Assembly (NCBI RefSeq): GCF_004328625.1
Contig: NZ_CP032229.1
Location: 3,038,001 to 3,102,000, forward strand
DNA from: Streptomyces seoulensis
GTDB taxonomy: Bacteria; Actinomycetota; Actinomycetes; Streptomycetales; Streptomycetaceae
DNA: 64,000 nucleotides
Reading direction: 5' to 3'
Made by a program: the position numbers and the translations under genes. The notes under the pieces are model-generated. The model made no database searches. It had not been told where the DNA came from and saw only the letters and a program-made list of their open reading frames with translations. Shown one piece after another: positions 17,276-26,010 of the stretch. How positions within the stretch are numbered: the first letter of the stretch is position 1; every line of letters starts with the position of its first letter.

Positions 17276-18075
17276 GCAACCCCTTCCCCTACGGCCTGGT
17301 CGCCACCGATCTGGACGGCACGCTGCTGCGCGGCGACGAGACGATCTCGCCGCGCACCCGTGAGGCGCTCGCCGCCGCCACGGCCGCGGGCGCCGCGCAC
17401 ATCGTCGTCACCGGCCGGGCGGTGCCCTGGACCCGGCACATCCTGGACGACCTCGGCTACCAGGGCCTCGCCGTCTGCGGCCAGGGCGCCCAGGTCTACG
17501 ACGCCGGACAGCACCGGCTGCTGACCTCGGTGACGCTGGACCGGCAGCTGGCGGGCGTCGCCCTGGCCAAGATCGAGGCCGAGGTGGGCCCGCTGTACCT
17601 GGCCGCGAGCCGGGACGGGCTGGACGGCGAGGTCATGGTGGGCCCCGGCTACGCGGTCACCGGACGGCTGCCGGCCAAGGCGTTCACGGACGCGGCCGAC
17701 CTGTGGGAAGCCCCGCTGAACAAGATCTACATCCAGCATCCGACGCTCTCCACGGACGAGCTGGCGGACGCGGCCTCGCGCGCGGCGGGCGGTTTCGTCA
17801 CCGTCGTCATGGCGGGCGAGGGCATCGTGGAGCTGCTGCCGCTCGGGCTGTCCAAGGCGACGGGCCTGTCGCTGGCGGCCCGGCGGCTGAAGCTGAAGGC
17901 GGCCGACACGATCGCCTTCGGCGACATGCCGAACGACGTGCCGATGTTCGCCTGGGCCGCGCACAGCGTGGCCATGGCCAACGCCCACGCGGAACTGAAG
18001 GCCGTGGCCGACGAGGTGACCGCCTCCAACGGGGAGGACGGCATCGCGGTGGTGCTGGAGCGACTGCTCGGCTGA
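17272..18075 (+). CDS. HAD family (Cof-type) phosphatase
   Basis: 267 residues from GTG 17272, overlapping the serS stop. Motif I is [13 protein letters not shown], motif II the Thr in VTGRAVPW, and motifs III/IV are the Lys in [11 protein letters not shown] and [12 protein letters not shown]2B cap lies between motifs II and III (about residues 80-185). Cof-type enzymes hydrolyse sugar phosphates, nucleotides or flavin and pyridoxal phosphates; the substrate cannot be read from the sequence. It is a paralogue of the gene at 26011-26916. Confidence 0.9.
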   Translation: MSNPFPYGLVATDLDGTLLRGDETISPRTREALAAATAAGAAHIVVTGRAVPWTRHILDDLGYQGLAVCGQGAQVYDAGQHRLLTSVTLDRQLAGVALAKIEAEVGPLYLAASRDGLDGEVMVGPGYAVTGRLPAKAFTDAADLWEAPLNKIYIQHPTLSTDELADAASRAAGGFVTVVMAGEGIVELLPLGLSKATGLSLAARRLKLKAADTIAFGDMPNDVPMFAWAAHSVAMANAHAELKAVADEVTASNGEDGIAVVLERLLG

Positions 18076-18093
18076 TTCCCCGAGGACAAGGCA

Positions 18094-18131
18094 GAGAGGC
18101 AAGGCGGGGCTGATGCCCGGCCTTGCCTCTC
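18094..18131 (+). terminator. Terminator after serS-HAD operon
   Basis: GAGAGGCAAGGC (18094-18105) pairs with GCCTTGCCTCTC (18120-18131). The stem is 12 bp and lies 18 bases after the HAD stop codon. Confidence 0.8.
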
Positions 18132-18379
18132 GGCGGTTCTCCGGGTGGGCGGCCCACGCGAGAGCGACATCGCGTGCTCGAAGCGGCCGCCCCGGACGGT
18201 CCCTGTGCGGGAGCGGGCTCGACGGTGGAGTAACTCACCGGAGCCCGCCGGGACCCTCCTCACGGAAGCCGGACATGACGTTGCCCGGCTCCGCTCCCGG
18301 TACGGGGGCGCGCCGGGCTCCGTGAACCCGGCGTCGGCTCCCCCACTGTGCCCTCGCCGGGAAGCCCGGCGCCAGCGAA
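18132..18379. other. Gap between convergent genes
   Basis: Beyond the terminator this stretch has no convincing gene on either strand. It contains a small dyad CGGTG…CACCG around GAGTAACT (about 18222-18240) and several GC-rich hairpins that may end transcription from the right-hand gene. Nothing else was seen. Confidence 0.4.
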
Positions 18380-18613
18380 TTAACCCTTGCGCCGCCTGCG
18401 CCGCGAGCGGCTGAAGAACCAGCCCGCCGGCGGCTTGTCGGCCCGCCACGGCTGGGGCTCGGGGCGCTCGGCGCGCCAGCGGGCGGCGAGCATCCGGGCA
18501 CGGGCGGACGGCTCGGAGGTCTCCGCGGCCCGGACGAAGTCCTCGTCCAGTTCGACACCGTCCCACGGGTCGGGCGCGGTCCCGCCGTCCCCGGCCGACT
18601 GCCCCTGTGCCAT
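18380..18613 (-). CDS. Small conserved basic-tailed protein
   Basis: 77 residues from ATG 18613. An acidic first half (DPWDGVELDEDFVRAAE) is followed by a helical segment (SARARMLAARWRAE) and a very basic end, FFSRSRRRRRKG. There is no membrane segment. I recognise it only as a Streptomyces conserved small protein. The ABC operon to its right ends 89 bases before its start on the same strand, so it may be the last gene of that unit. Confidence 0.75.
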   Translation of the reverse strand: MAQGQSAGDGGTAPDPWDGVELDEDFVRAAETSEPSARARMLAARWRAERPEPQPWRADKPPAGWFFSRSRRRRRKG

Positions 18614-18701
18614 GGCGTCCTCCTCGCCGTACCGCCGCTCGCCGTGTTCCCGTTGGCGTCAGTGTGCCCGGACGGGGATGAGGACCCCGTCAAGGCGGCT
18701 G

Positions 18702-19421
18702 CTACTCCTCGCCCGCAAGCGTCAGCGCGCGCAGGCGCTGCCCCGCGTACCAGGTGGCGGCGACGGTGACGACGACCAGCAGGGCGGTGGCCGCCGGGAG
18801 GCCGACGTCGGAGGTGATCAGGTTGCTGCCGACCACCTTGTGCGCGACCGCGAGCGACCACTGCTGGACGCTCAGGGTGCGGGCGCCGGAGACCAGGGAG
18901 CCGAACAGGGCCTCCCAGACCAGGGCGTAGACCAGACCGAACACCACCGCGTGCCGCGAGACCGTGCCGAGCAGCAGGAACAGCGCCGAGTAGGCGATGG
19001 ACGCGACGAGCGCGGCGACCGTGTAGGCGACGGCGACCTGCTGGCCGTTGCCGTTCAGGATCAGGCCCGCGATCAGGGTGGGCAGCGCGGAGAACACCAT
19101 GGTCACCGCGATGGCGACGATCAGCTTGGTGAAGATGATCGTCGGCCGCTTCAGCGGCTTGGACAGCAGATAGACCACGGAGCCGTCGTCGATCTCCGGC
19201 CCGATCGCGCCGGTGCCCGCGATGACACCGATGATCGGCACCATGGTGGCGAGCGCGAACCCGCCGAGCACGTCGGCGGCGACCTGGTCGTCGGCGCCGG
19301 TCAGCAGGCGGACGGCCACCGAGATCACGATGAGCAGCAGGGGCAGGGCGCCGAGGACGAGGGCCCGGCGGCGGCCGAGCAGGGCCCGGTAGGTGAGCCG
19401 GGCGACTGTGGGGTCGTACAT
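18702..19421 (-). CDS. ABC transporter permease (ABC-2 type)
   Basis: 239 residues from ATG 19421 (MYDPTVARLTYRALLGRRR). Six hydrophobic segments can be seen, starting at about residues 22, 56, 100, 132, 165 and 205; the first loop contains the EIDDGSVVYLLSKP element typical of ABC-2 permeases. The ATPase gene upstream ends 10 bases before it. It is the last of four genes with order ATPase, permease, ATPase, permease. Substrate unknown; such pairs usually export small molecules or lipids. Confidence 0.88.
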   Translation of the reverse strand: MYDPTVARLTYRALLGRRRALVLGALPLLLIVISVAVRLLTGADDQVAADVLGGFALATMVPIIGVIAGTGAIGPEIDDGSVVYLLSKPLKRPTIIFTKLIVAIAVTMVFSALPTLIAGLILNGNGQQVAVAYTVAALVASIAYSALFLLLGTVSRHAVVFGLVYALVWEALFGSLVSGARTLSVQQWSLAVAHKVVGSNLITSDVGLPAATALLVVVTVAATWYAGQRLRALTLAGEE

Positions 19422-19431
19422 CTTCGGCCTC

Positions 19432-20343
19432 CTACGCCGCGACGAGATACGAGAAGACGGACTCCAGGGACTCGTCCGAGGGCGAGACCGTGAGGAGCCG
19501 GATGCCCTGGTCACTGGCGACCTTGGGCAGCAGCGTGGTGAAGCGGCCGAAGTCGACGGCCTGGACGACAAGCCCGCCCTCGACGGCGTCGACCTCGATG
19601 CCCGCGGTGGACGGGTCGGCGATCAGCGCGGCCGCGAGGGCGCGGTCGTCGCTGGAGCGGACCAGATAGCGGTGCGGACGGTCGGTCATCAGGCGGCGGA
19701 TCTTGCGGAAGTCGCCGCTGGCCGCGTGCCGTCCGGCGACGACGACCTCGATGTGCCGGGCGAGCTGCTCGACCTCCTCCAGGATGTGCGAGGAGAACAG
19801 CACGGTGCGGCCCTCGTCGCCCATGGCGCGCAGCAGCTCCATCAACTGCAGCCGCTGGCGCGGGTCCATGCCGTTGAAGGGCTCGTCGAGCAGCAGCAGC
19901 GAGGGGTCGTGGACGAGCGCGGACGCCATCTTCACGCGCTGGCGCATGCCCTTGGAGTAGGTGGAGATCTTCCGGTCCTGAGCGTGCTCCATCTCCACGG
20001 TGGCGAGCGCGCGCTGGGCGGCCTTGGCCCCGAGGCCGTGCAACTCGGCGTTGGCGACGACGAATTCGCGGCCGGTGAGGAAGTCGTACATCGCCTCGCG
20101 CTCGGGGACGATGCCGATGTGCTTGTACACCGTCTCGTTGCGCCACACCGGCTGGCCGTCGAGGGTGACGGTGCCGGTGGAGGGGGCGAGGAAGCCGCCC
20201 ATCATGTTGATGAGGGTGGACTTGCCGGCGCCGTTGGGGCCGAGGAGGCCCGTCACGCCGGGGCCGATCGTCATGGTGATGTCGTTGACGGCGACCACGT
20301 TGCCGAACCAGCGGGAGACGTGGTCGATCTGGAGCGTGGTCAC
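19432..20343 (-). CDS. ABC transporter ATP-binding protein
   Basis: 303 residues from GTG 20343, overlapping the preceding permease stop in GTGA. Walker A GPNGAGKST, signature YSKGMRQRVKMA, Walker B LLLLDEPFNGMD and switch His in SSHILEEVE are all intact. The C-terminal 90 residues resemble the accessory domain of gliding/NatA-type exporters. It should power the permease encoded at 18702-19421 or that at 20340-21257. Confidence 0.92.
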   Translation of the reverse strand: MTTLQIDHVSRWFGNVVAVNDITMTIGPGVTGLLGPNGAGKSTLINMMGGFLAPSTGTVTLDGQPVWRNETVYKHIGIVPEREAMYDFLTGREFVVANAELHGLGAKAAQRALATVEMEHAQDRKISTYSKGMRQRVKMASALVHDPSLLLLDEPFNGMDPRQRLQLMELLRAMGDEGRTVLFSSHILEEVEQLARHIEVVVAGRHAASGDFRKIRRLMTDRPHRYLVRSSDDRALAAALIADPSTAGIEVDAVEGGLVVQAVDFGRFTTLLPKVASDQGIRLLTVSPSDESLESVFSYLVAA

Positions 20344-21257
20344 AGGCCCACCTTCTTGTAGCGGCGCAGCATCAGGCCGTAGCTCGCGGCGATCAGGCCG
20401 AGGACGACGATCAGGTAGACGAAGCCCTCGCCGGTGGACGGGCCGACCCCGCCGGGGAACGACGAGGTGCCGCCGAGCAGCGCCGACTGGACGCCGTCGA
20501 TCAGGGTGACCGGCGAGAACAGCCCGATCCACGGCACCGAGCCGCTGTTGCCCTGGGTGTCGGCGATGGCCTGGAGGGTGGAGACGGCGCCGTAGGAGAT
20601 GGTCATGACGGCGATGACGGCGGCGATACCGAAGCCGCGGCGCGGGGTGACGGCGGCGATGACCAGGCCGATCCCGGCGAACAGCAGGGAGAGCAGGGCC
20701 ACCGTGACCAGTCCCTCGCCGAACTTCTCGCTCTGGTGGGCCACGCCCATCTTGGCCAGCAGCGAGCCCACGAAGAGCACGAGCAGCGGGCCGCCGGTGA
20801 GGATGAAGAGGGCCGAAGCGAGCGCCGCGAACTTGGCGAGCACGTAGTCGGCGGTCTCGATGGGCCGTGAGAAGTACAGCGGGACCGTCTTGAAGCGCAG
20901 GTCGCGGGAGACGGACTGCGGTGCCTGGGAGGCGACGAACAGGCTGATCACGGCCTGCATGATGATCGCGTACCGGCTGTAGGGGACCGGCAGGTCGTGC
21001 GCCTTGGTGGTGACCGCGACGGCCACCATGATGGCGGCCGGTACGCACATCACCGCGAACAGCAGCATCGGCAGCACCTTGGACTTGGCCGAGCGGCCGA
21101 GTCCGTAGGCGCCGCGCAGGGACTGCGAGTACAGCGAGCGGCGGGCGTAGGCGCGGCCGAGGCGGGGGCCGTCGTAGCCGCGGTAGCCGATGTCGTGGAT
21201 GCGGGACTGGTCGCCCGAGGGCGCCGGTGCCGTGGGGACGGGCTGGTCAACCGCCAT
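20340..21257 (-). CDS. ABC transporter permease (ABC-2 type)
   Basis: 305 residues from ATG 21257. A cytoplasmic N-terminal tail of about 65 residues containing DIGYRGYDGPRLGR is followed by six membrane helices (first at about 63-85, last at about 270-292). The motif DIGYRxYxGPR is common in actinobacterial permeases next to NatA-like ATPases. The start overlaps the end of the upstream ATPase gene by 11 bases and its stop overlaps the next GTG start, so the four genes are tightly coupled. Confidence 0.9.
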   Translation of the reverse strand: MAVDQPVPTAPAPSGDQSRIHDIGYRGYDGPRLGRAYARRSLYSQSLRGAYGLGRSAKSKVLPMLLFAVMCVPAAIMVAVAVTTKAHDLPVPYSRYAIIMQAVISLFVASQAPQSVSRDLRFKTVPLYFSRPIETADYVLAKFAALASALFILTGGPLLVLFVGSLLAKMGVAHQSEKFGEGLVTVALLSLLFAGIGLVIAAVTPRRGFGIAAVIAVMTISYGAVSTLQAIADTQGNSGSVPWIGLFSPVTLIDGVQSALLGGTSSFPGGVGPSTGEGFVYLIVVLGLIAASYGLMLRRYKKVGL

Positions 21258-22209
21258 GGCCGACTGCCTCCTTCCGCTGCTCGTCGCGGGTGAACACCTC
21301 GGAGATGTGGTGCCGCCGCTGTTCCATCCGGACCAGGCCCAGGCCGAGCCCGGCGACGGTGTCGCGCACCAGGTCGTACGTCTCCTCGCCCTGCGCGGTG
21401 AGCAGCAGGATGTGGCCGGCGCCGGGCAGGCCGCCGCCGTCGTCGTGGGTGTCGACGCCGCGCGCGTGCAGCGCCTCGCGCAGGGCGCGGGTGCCGTCGG
21501 GGTGGGTGTCGCTGTCGGTGACCTCGACGGCCAGCGTGGTGGTGCTCTGCGTGAAGTCGGTGGTGGAGCTGGACCGCAGCAGCTTGCCGCCGTCGACGAC
21601 CACGACGTGGTCGCAGGTGCGCTCCAGCTCGCCCAGCAGGTGGGAGGTGACCAGGACCGAGATGCCGAAGTCGGTGTGGATGCGGCGGATCAGGCCGAGC
21701 ATCTCGTCCCGGCCGACCGGGTCGAGGCCGTTGGTCGGCTCGTCCAGGAAGACCAGGCGGGGGTCGTGCACCAGCGCCTGCGCGAGCTTGACCCGCTGTT
21801 TCATGCCGGTCGAGTAGCCGCCGATGGGGCGGTAGCGCTCCTCGTACAGCCCGACGTGGCGCAGGGTGTCGGCGGTGCGCTCGCGGGCTGCGGTGGGCGG
21901 CAGGCCGGACATGCGCGCCATGTGCACGACGAACTCGGTGGCCGAGACGTCGGGCGGCAGGCAGTCGTGCTCCGGCATGTAGCCGACGCGCTCGCGGATG
22001 GCGGCGCCTTCGGTCGCCACGTCGAGGCCGAGCACGGCGGCCCGGCCCTCGGTGGCGGGGGACAGACCCAGCAGGATCTTGATCAGGGTGGACTTGCCGG
22101 CGCCGTTGGCACCGACGAGTCCCGTCACACCGGGTCCGATGTCCACGGACAGCCGGTCGAGCGCGGTCACCCGGGGGAACCGCTTGCTCAGGCTCTCGGT
22201 CACGATCAC
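21247..22209 (-). CDS. ABC transporter ATP-binding protein, first gene of operon
   Basis: 320 residues from GTG 22209, where GGGGA lies eight bases upstream on the minus strand; GTG 22215 is a close alternative. Walker A GANGAGKST, signature YSTGMKQRVKLA, Walker B LVFLDEPTNGLD and the switch His in VTSHLLGE are present. It belongs to the same subfamily as the ATPase encoded at 19432-20343 but is clearly diverged, so the operon probably encodes two half-systems or one hetero-ATPase exporter. Confidence 0.92.
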   Translation of the reverse strand: MIVTESLSKRFPRVTALDRLSVDIGPGVTGLVGANGAGKSTLIKILLGLSPATEGRAAVLGLDVATEGAAIRERVGYMPEHDCLPPDVSATEFVVHMARMSGLPPTAARERTADTLRHVGLYEERYRPIGGYSTGMKQRVKLAQALVHDPRLVFLDEPTNGLDPVGRDEMLGLIRRIHTDFGISVLVTSHLLGELERTCDHVVVVDGGKLLRSSSTTDFTQSTTTLAVEVTDSDTHPDGTRALREALHARGVDTHDDGGGLPGAGHILLLTAQGEETYDLVRDTVAGLGLGLVRMEQRRHHISEVFTRDEQRKEAVGHGG

Positions 22210-22325
22210 AGTCACATCCCCGACCGTAGTGACGTGGGGCACCCGGGTCGTCAGACCACAGAGCCGTCTTGGGGTCCGTCTCGGGTAGTACGGGGCCCTA
22301 GGGGGCGGGGACCGGAGCCCTGCTG

Positions 22326-22354
22326 TTGACGCCACCTCTAACAACTGCCACATT
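22326..22354 (+). promoter_or_regulatory. Promoter of the EphD-like gene
   Basis: TTGACG (22326-22331) and CACATT (22349-22354) with a 17-base spacer lie in the 182-base divergent gap; transcription would start near 22361, about 30 bases before GTG 22392. Confidence 0.5.
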
Positions 22355-22391
22355 CGCTGGACGGAGACGGGCGGATGCGGGCGGAGGACAA

Positions 22392-24143
22392 GTGACGCTG
22401 AGGAACGCGCGTGAACGACGGGTGCGCACCGGCGGGATCGAGCTGTGCGTGGCCGAACTGGGCGACCCGGGGCGCCCCACCGTGGTGCTGGTGCACGGCT
22501 ACCCGGACAGCAAGGAGGTCTGGTCCGAGGTGGCCGCCCGCCTGGCGGACGACTTCCACGTGGTGCTCTACGACGTGCGCGGCCACGGCTGTTCGACCGC
22601 GCCGAAGCCGCTGCGCGGCGGCTTCACCCTGGCCAAGCTGACGGACGACTTCCTCGCGGTGGCCGACGCGGTGAGCCCGGACCGGCCGGTGCACCTGGTC
22701 GGGCACGACTGGGGCTCGGTGCAGTCCTGGGAGTTCGCGACGGTCGAGCGGACACGGGGCCGCATCGCCTCGTTCACCTCCATGTCGGGCCCCTCGCTGG
22801 ACCACTTCGGCCACTGGATCGGCGCCCGCGTGAAGCGGCCGACCCCGCGCCGGGTGGGCCAGCTCCTCGGCCAGGGCGCCAAGTCCTGGTACGTGTACCT
22901 GCTGCACACGCCGGTGCTGCCGGAACTGGCCTGGCGCGGGCCGCTGGGCAAGCGGTGGCCCAAGCTGCTGGAGCGGGCCGAGAAGGTCCCGGCCGGCGAC
23001 TATCCGACGGCCTCGCTGCCCTCGGACGCGGCCCACGGCGCCTGGCTCTACCGGGACAACGTCCGCCCCCGGCTGCGCCACCCTCGCGCGGACGCCGTCG
23101 CGCACGTGCCGGTGCAGCTCATCACGCCGCAAGGGGACGCGTTCCTCTCCGAGCGGCTCTACGACGACCTGGAGCAGTGGGTGCCCCGGCTGACCCGGCG
23201 CACGCTGCCGGCCAAGCACTGGGTGCCGCGCACCCGGCCGGACCAACTGGCACGCTGGATCGAGGAGTTCGTGAACTCCGTGGAACAGGGCGCGCCCTCG
23301 CGGGGCAGCGGTCCCCATGCCGGGCGGTTCGGCGGACAGTTGGCGCTGGTCACGGGTGCGGGCAGCGGCATCGGGCGCGCGACTGCGCTGGCTCTCGCGG
23401 AGGCGGGGGCGCGGGTGGTGGCGGTCGACCGGGACGGCGTCACGGCCGCCCGAACCGCCGAACTGGCCCTGGCGGCAGGCGCGTCGGGGGCCTGGGTGGA
23501 GACGGTGGACGTCTCGGACGAGCAGGCCATGGAGAAGCTGGCCGAGCGGGTGCACCGCGAATACGGCGTGGTGGACGTGCTGGTCAACAACGCGGGCATC
23601 GGCGTCTCCGGCTCCTTCTTCGCCACGACCCCGGACGACTGGCGCAAGGTGCTGGACGTCAACTTGTGGGGTGTGATCCACGGTTGCCGTCTCTTCGGGG
23701 CCCGCATGGCGGAGCGGGGGCAGGGCGGCCACATCGTCAACATCGCCTCTGCCGCCGCCTTCCAGCCCTCGCGGGCGCTTCCGGCGTACAGCACGTCGAA
23801 GGCGGCGGTGCTGATGCTGTCGGAGTGCCTGCGCGCCGAACTGGCCGCCCAGGACATCGGAGTTACGGCCATCTGTCCCGGCATCGTCAACACCAACATC
23901 ACGTCGACGACGCGCTTCACCGGGGTGGACGAGACCGAGGCACGGCGGCGTCAGGAGCGGTCGTCCCGGCTGTACGGGAAGCGCAACTACCCGCCGGAGA
24001 AGGTCGCCAGGGCGATTCTGGACGCGGTGACGGAGAACCGGGCGGTGGTGCCGGTGACTCCTGAGGCGCGGGGGGCGTATCTGTTGTCGCGGTTCGTGCC
24101 GGGGGCGCTGCGCAAATTGGCGCGGGTGGAGCCCAAGTTGTGA
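22392..24143 (+). CDS. EphD-like fusion: alpha/beta hydrolase plus short-chain dehydrogenase
   Basis: 583 residues from GTG 22392, three bases after GGAGGA; a slightly later GTG is possible. The N-terminal half is an epoxide-hydrolase-type alpha/beta hydrolase: HGYPDS near the oxyanion hole, nucleophile Asp in GHDWGS, and a late His in AKHWVPRT. From about residue 315 it is a classical SDR: TGAGSGIGRA for NAD(P), NNAGIG, catalytic Ser in IASAAAF and YSTSK. The same two-domain layout is known in mycobacterial EphD, which acts in lipid metabolism. Whether the two activities work in sequence on one substrate here is not known. Confidence 0.88.
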   Translation: MTLRNARERRVRTGGIELCVAELGDPGRPTVVLVHGYPDSKEVWSEVAARLADDFHVVLYDVRGHGCSTAPKPLRGGFTLAKLTDDFLAVADAVSPDRPVHLVGHDWGSVQSWEFATVERTRGRIASFTSMSGPSLDHFGHWIGARVKRPTPRRVGQLLGQGAKSWYVYLLHTPVLPELAWRGPLGKRWPKLLERAEKVPAGDYPTASLPSDAAHGAWLYRDNVRPRLRHPRADAVAHVPVQLITPQGDAFLSERLYDDLEQWVPRLTRRTLPAKHWVPRTRPDQLARWIEEFVNSVEQGAPSRGSGPHAGRFGGQLALVTGAGSGIGRATALALAEAGARVVAVDRDGVTAARTAELALAAGASGAWVETVDVSDEQAMEKLAERVHREYGVVDVLVNNAGIGVSGSFFATTPDDWRKVLDVNLWGVIHGCRLFGARMAERGQGGHIVNIASAAAFQPSRALPAYSTSKAAVLMLSECLRAELAAQDIGVTAICPGIVNTNITSTTRFTGVDETEARRRQERSSRLYGKRNYPPEKVARAILDAVTENRAVVPVTPEARGAYLLSRFVPGALRKLARVEPKL

Positions 24144-24217
24144 GTCGGGGGGTCGGTCGAGGGCGCTCCATCTGCCATGAAGCGCCCTGAAGTTGATCAA
24201 CATGCCTGAAACGGGCG

Positions 24218-24275
24218 CCGGTTGTCCACAGAATCGTCAAAAAGACTGTGGATAACCGGCGTTGGCTGTGGATCA
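24218..24275. promoter_or_regulatory. DnaA-box dyad plus third box upstream of kptA
   Basis: CCGGTTGTCCACAG (24218-24231) and CTGTGGATAACCGG (24246-24259) form a 14-bp inverted repeat with one wobble. Each arm contains a DnaA box (TTGTCCACA at 24222-24230, TGTGGATAA at 24247-24255). A third box, TGTGGATCA, starts exactly 20 bases after the second (24267-24275). It lies in the 276-base gap before kptA. Confidence 0.6.
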
Positions 24276-24419
24276 AACCTTCCCGCTTAAATCATGTGCG
24301 TGATCCGCGTCTCTCCGGGAGGCTGGGGGGAGCGGAAAGCGGGCGGAAAAACGCGGGGCAGCCCGATCAGAGGGAGATACTAAAAGCATCATATGGGAGA
24401 GATGGGTACACCAGAGGTG

Positions 24420-24968
24420 ATGGACGACAGACGCACCGTAAAGGTGTCCAAGTACCTCTCGAAGCATCTGCGGCACCAGCCCGAGCGCATCGGGCTCTCG
24501 CTGGACCCGGCCGGCTGGGTGGAGATCGACGCACTGCTCGCCGCCACGGCCGCCCACGGCTTCCCCGTCACCCGTGCCGAGCTGGACCATGTGGTGGCGG
24601 TCAACGACAAGCGGCGCTTCGCCATCGAGGGCGGCCGAATCCGCGCCAGCCAGGGCCACACCGTCGAGGTGGCGCTCGGTCTGCCCCCGGCCACCCCGCC
24701 GCCGTACCTCTACCACGGCACCGTCGCCCGCAGCCTGGACGCGATCCGCGCCGAGGGGCTGCGGCCCATGGCCCGGCACGACGTCCACCTCTCCGCCGAC
24801 CGCGAGACCGCGACCCGGGTGGGCGCCCGCCGCGGCCGGCCCGTCGTCCTCGCCGTGGACGCGGCCGCCATGCACCGCGACGGCCACGTCTTCCACCTCA
24901 GCGCGAACGCCGTCTGGCTGACCGCCGCCGTCCCGCCGCGCTACCTGCGGTTCTCCGAGCCCCGCTGA
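24420..24968 (+). CDS. kptA: RNA 2'-phosphotransferase (Tpt1/KptA)
   Basis: 182 residues from ATG 24420; ATG 24393 and 24402 are in frame and cannot be excluded (GAGGTG abuts 24420). KptA transfers an internal 2'-phosphate from RNA to NAD, releasing ADP-ribose cyclic phosphate. The family's Arg-His-Arg-Arg set is visible: [22 protein letters not shown], then YHGT and HLSADRETA. Length is standard. Bacteria have no known tRNA-splicing substrate, so its physiological RNA is unclear; detoxification or repair has been proposed. Confidence 0.92.
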   Translation: MDDRRTVKVSKYLSKHLRHQPERIGLSLDPAGWVEIDALLAATAAHGFPVTRAELDHVVAVNDKRRFAIEGGRIRASQGHTVEVALGLPPATPPPYLYHGTVARSLDAIRAEGLRPMARHDVHLSADRETATRVGARRGRPVVLAVDAAAMHRDGHVFHLSANAVWLTAAVPPRYLRFSEPR

Positions 24969-24979
24969 GGTTCTGCGGC

Positions 24980-24998
24980 CGCTCAGCCCAGCTGAGCG
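24980..24998. terminator. Hairpin between convergent kptA and LLM gene
   Basis: CGCTCAG (24980-24986) pairs with CTGAGCG (24992-24998) on a five-base loop. It begins 11 bases after the kptA stop and overlaps the stop codon of the convergent gene. Confidence 0.45.
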
Positions 24999-25885
24999 AC
25001 GGCCTCGGTGGCGATCTTCTCGAAGACGGCCTGGTCGGCAGCGAAGTCCGAGTCGGCGATAGGCCAGTGGATCACCAACTCGGTAATACCCAGCGCCGCG
25101 TACCGGCCGGCGAAGTCCACGAACGCGTCGACGGAGTCCAGCGGACGGGCGCGGTCCGGGGTGAATCCGGTCAGCATGATCTTGTCCATCCCTGCCACGT
25201 CCCGGCCGATCTCGGCGCACGCCTCTGTGAGCCGGCCGATCTGCCCCTCCACCGCCGGCACCGACTGCTCCGGCGTACCGGCCTCGAACAGCTTCGGGTC
25301 GCCTGTGGTCACCCACGCCTGCCCGTACCGCGCGGCCAGCCGCAGCCCGCGCGGGCCCGTCGCCGCCACCGCGAACGGCAGCCGGGGCTCCTGCACACAG
25401 CCAGGGATGTTGCGCGCCTCGTGCGCCGAGTAGTGGTCGCCGGTGTACGACACCGCATCCTCAGTCAGCAACTGGTCCAGCAGCGTCACGAACTCCGCGA
25501 ACCGGTCGGCCCGCTCACGCGGCGACCACGCCTCCTGCCCGAGCGCCGTCGCGTCGAACCCGGCGCCGCCCGCCCCGATGCCCAGGGTGACCCGGCCGCC
25601 GGAGATGTCGTCCAGGGAGATCAGTTCCTTGGCCAGCGTGACGGGGTGCCGGAAGTTCGGCGAGGTCACCAGCGTCCCCAGCCGCAACCGCTCGGTCGCC
25701 CCCGCGGCGGCCGTCAGCGTCGGCAGCGCCCCGAACCACGGCCCGTCCCGGAACGACCGCCACGACAGATGGTCGTAGGTGTACGCGGCATGGAACCCGA
25801 GCTCCTCGGCCCGCTGCCATTTTGCCCGTCCTCCCTCGCTCCAGCGGTCGACGGGGAGGATCACGGTACTGAGACGAAGGGCCAT
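24983..25885 (-). CDS. LLM-class F420-dependent oxidoreductase
   Basis: 300 residues from ATG 25885. It is a luciferase-like TIM barrel: [17 protein letters not shown] near residues 38-54, [19 protein letters not shown] and [11 protein letters not shown] are typical of F420-dependent members in actinomycetes. It would use reduced F420 for hydride transfer to an unknown substrate. It is convergent with kptA and divergent from the HAD gene at 26011, and so is probably a single-gene unit. Confidence 0.88.
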   Translation of the reverse strand: MALRLSTVILPVDRWSEGGRAKWQRAEELGFHAAYTYDHLSWRSFRDGPWFGALPTLTAAAGATERLRLGTLVTSPNFRHPVTLAKELISLDDISGGRVTLGIGAGGAGFDATALGQEAWSPRERADRFAEFVTLLDQLLTEDAVSYTGDHYSAHEARNIPGCVQEPRLPFAVAATGPRGLRLAARYGQAWVTTGDPKLFEAGTPEQSVPAVEGQIGRLTEACAEIGRDVAGMDKIMLTGFTPDRARPLDSVDAFVDFAGRYAALGITELVIHWPIADSDFAADQAVFEKIATEAVAQLG

Positions 25886-26010
25886 GCCGACGAGCCTACG
25901 ACGCCCGGATGGCCGGCCGGGACCCGCTCCTGAGCGCATCTGACGCGTACCCGGCCTCATCCGGGCTCACCGGCGCACGTCCGTGCGCACGGGTGAGCGA
26001 GAATGGCCGG

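Noticed and set aside
18132..18379. Reading frames on both strands between the HAD gene and the small basic protein gene
   Set aside because: No ribosome sites, no family resemblance and composition like shadow frames; the gap is between convergent genes.
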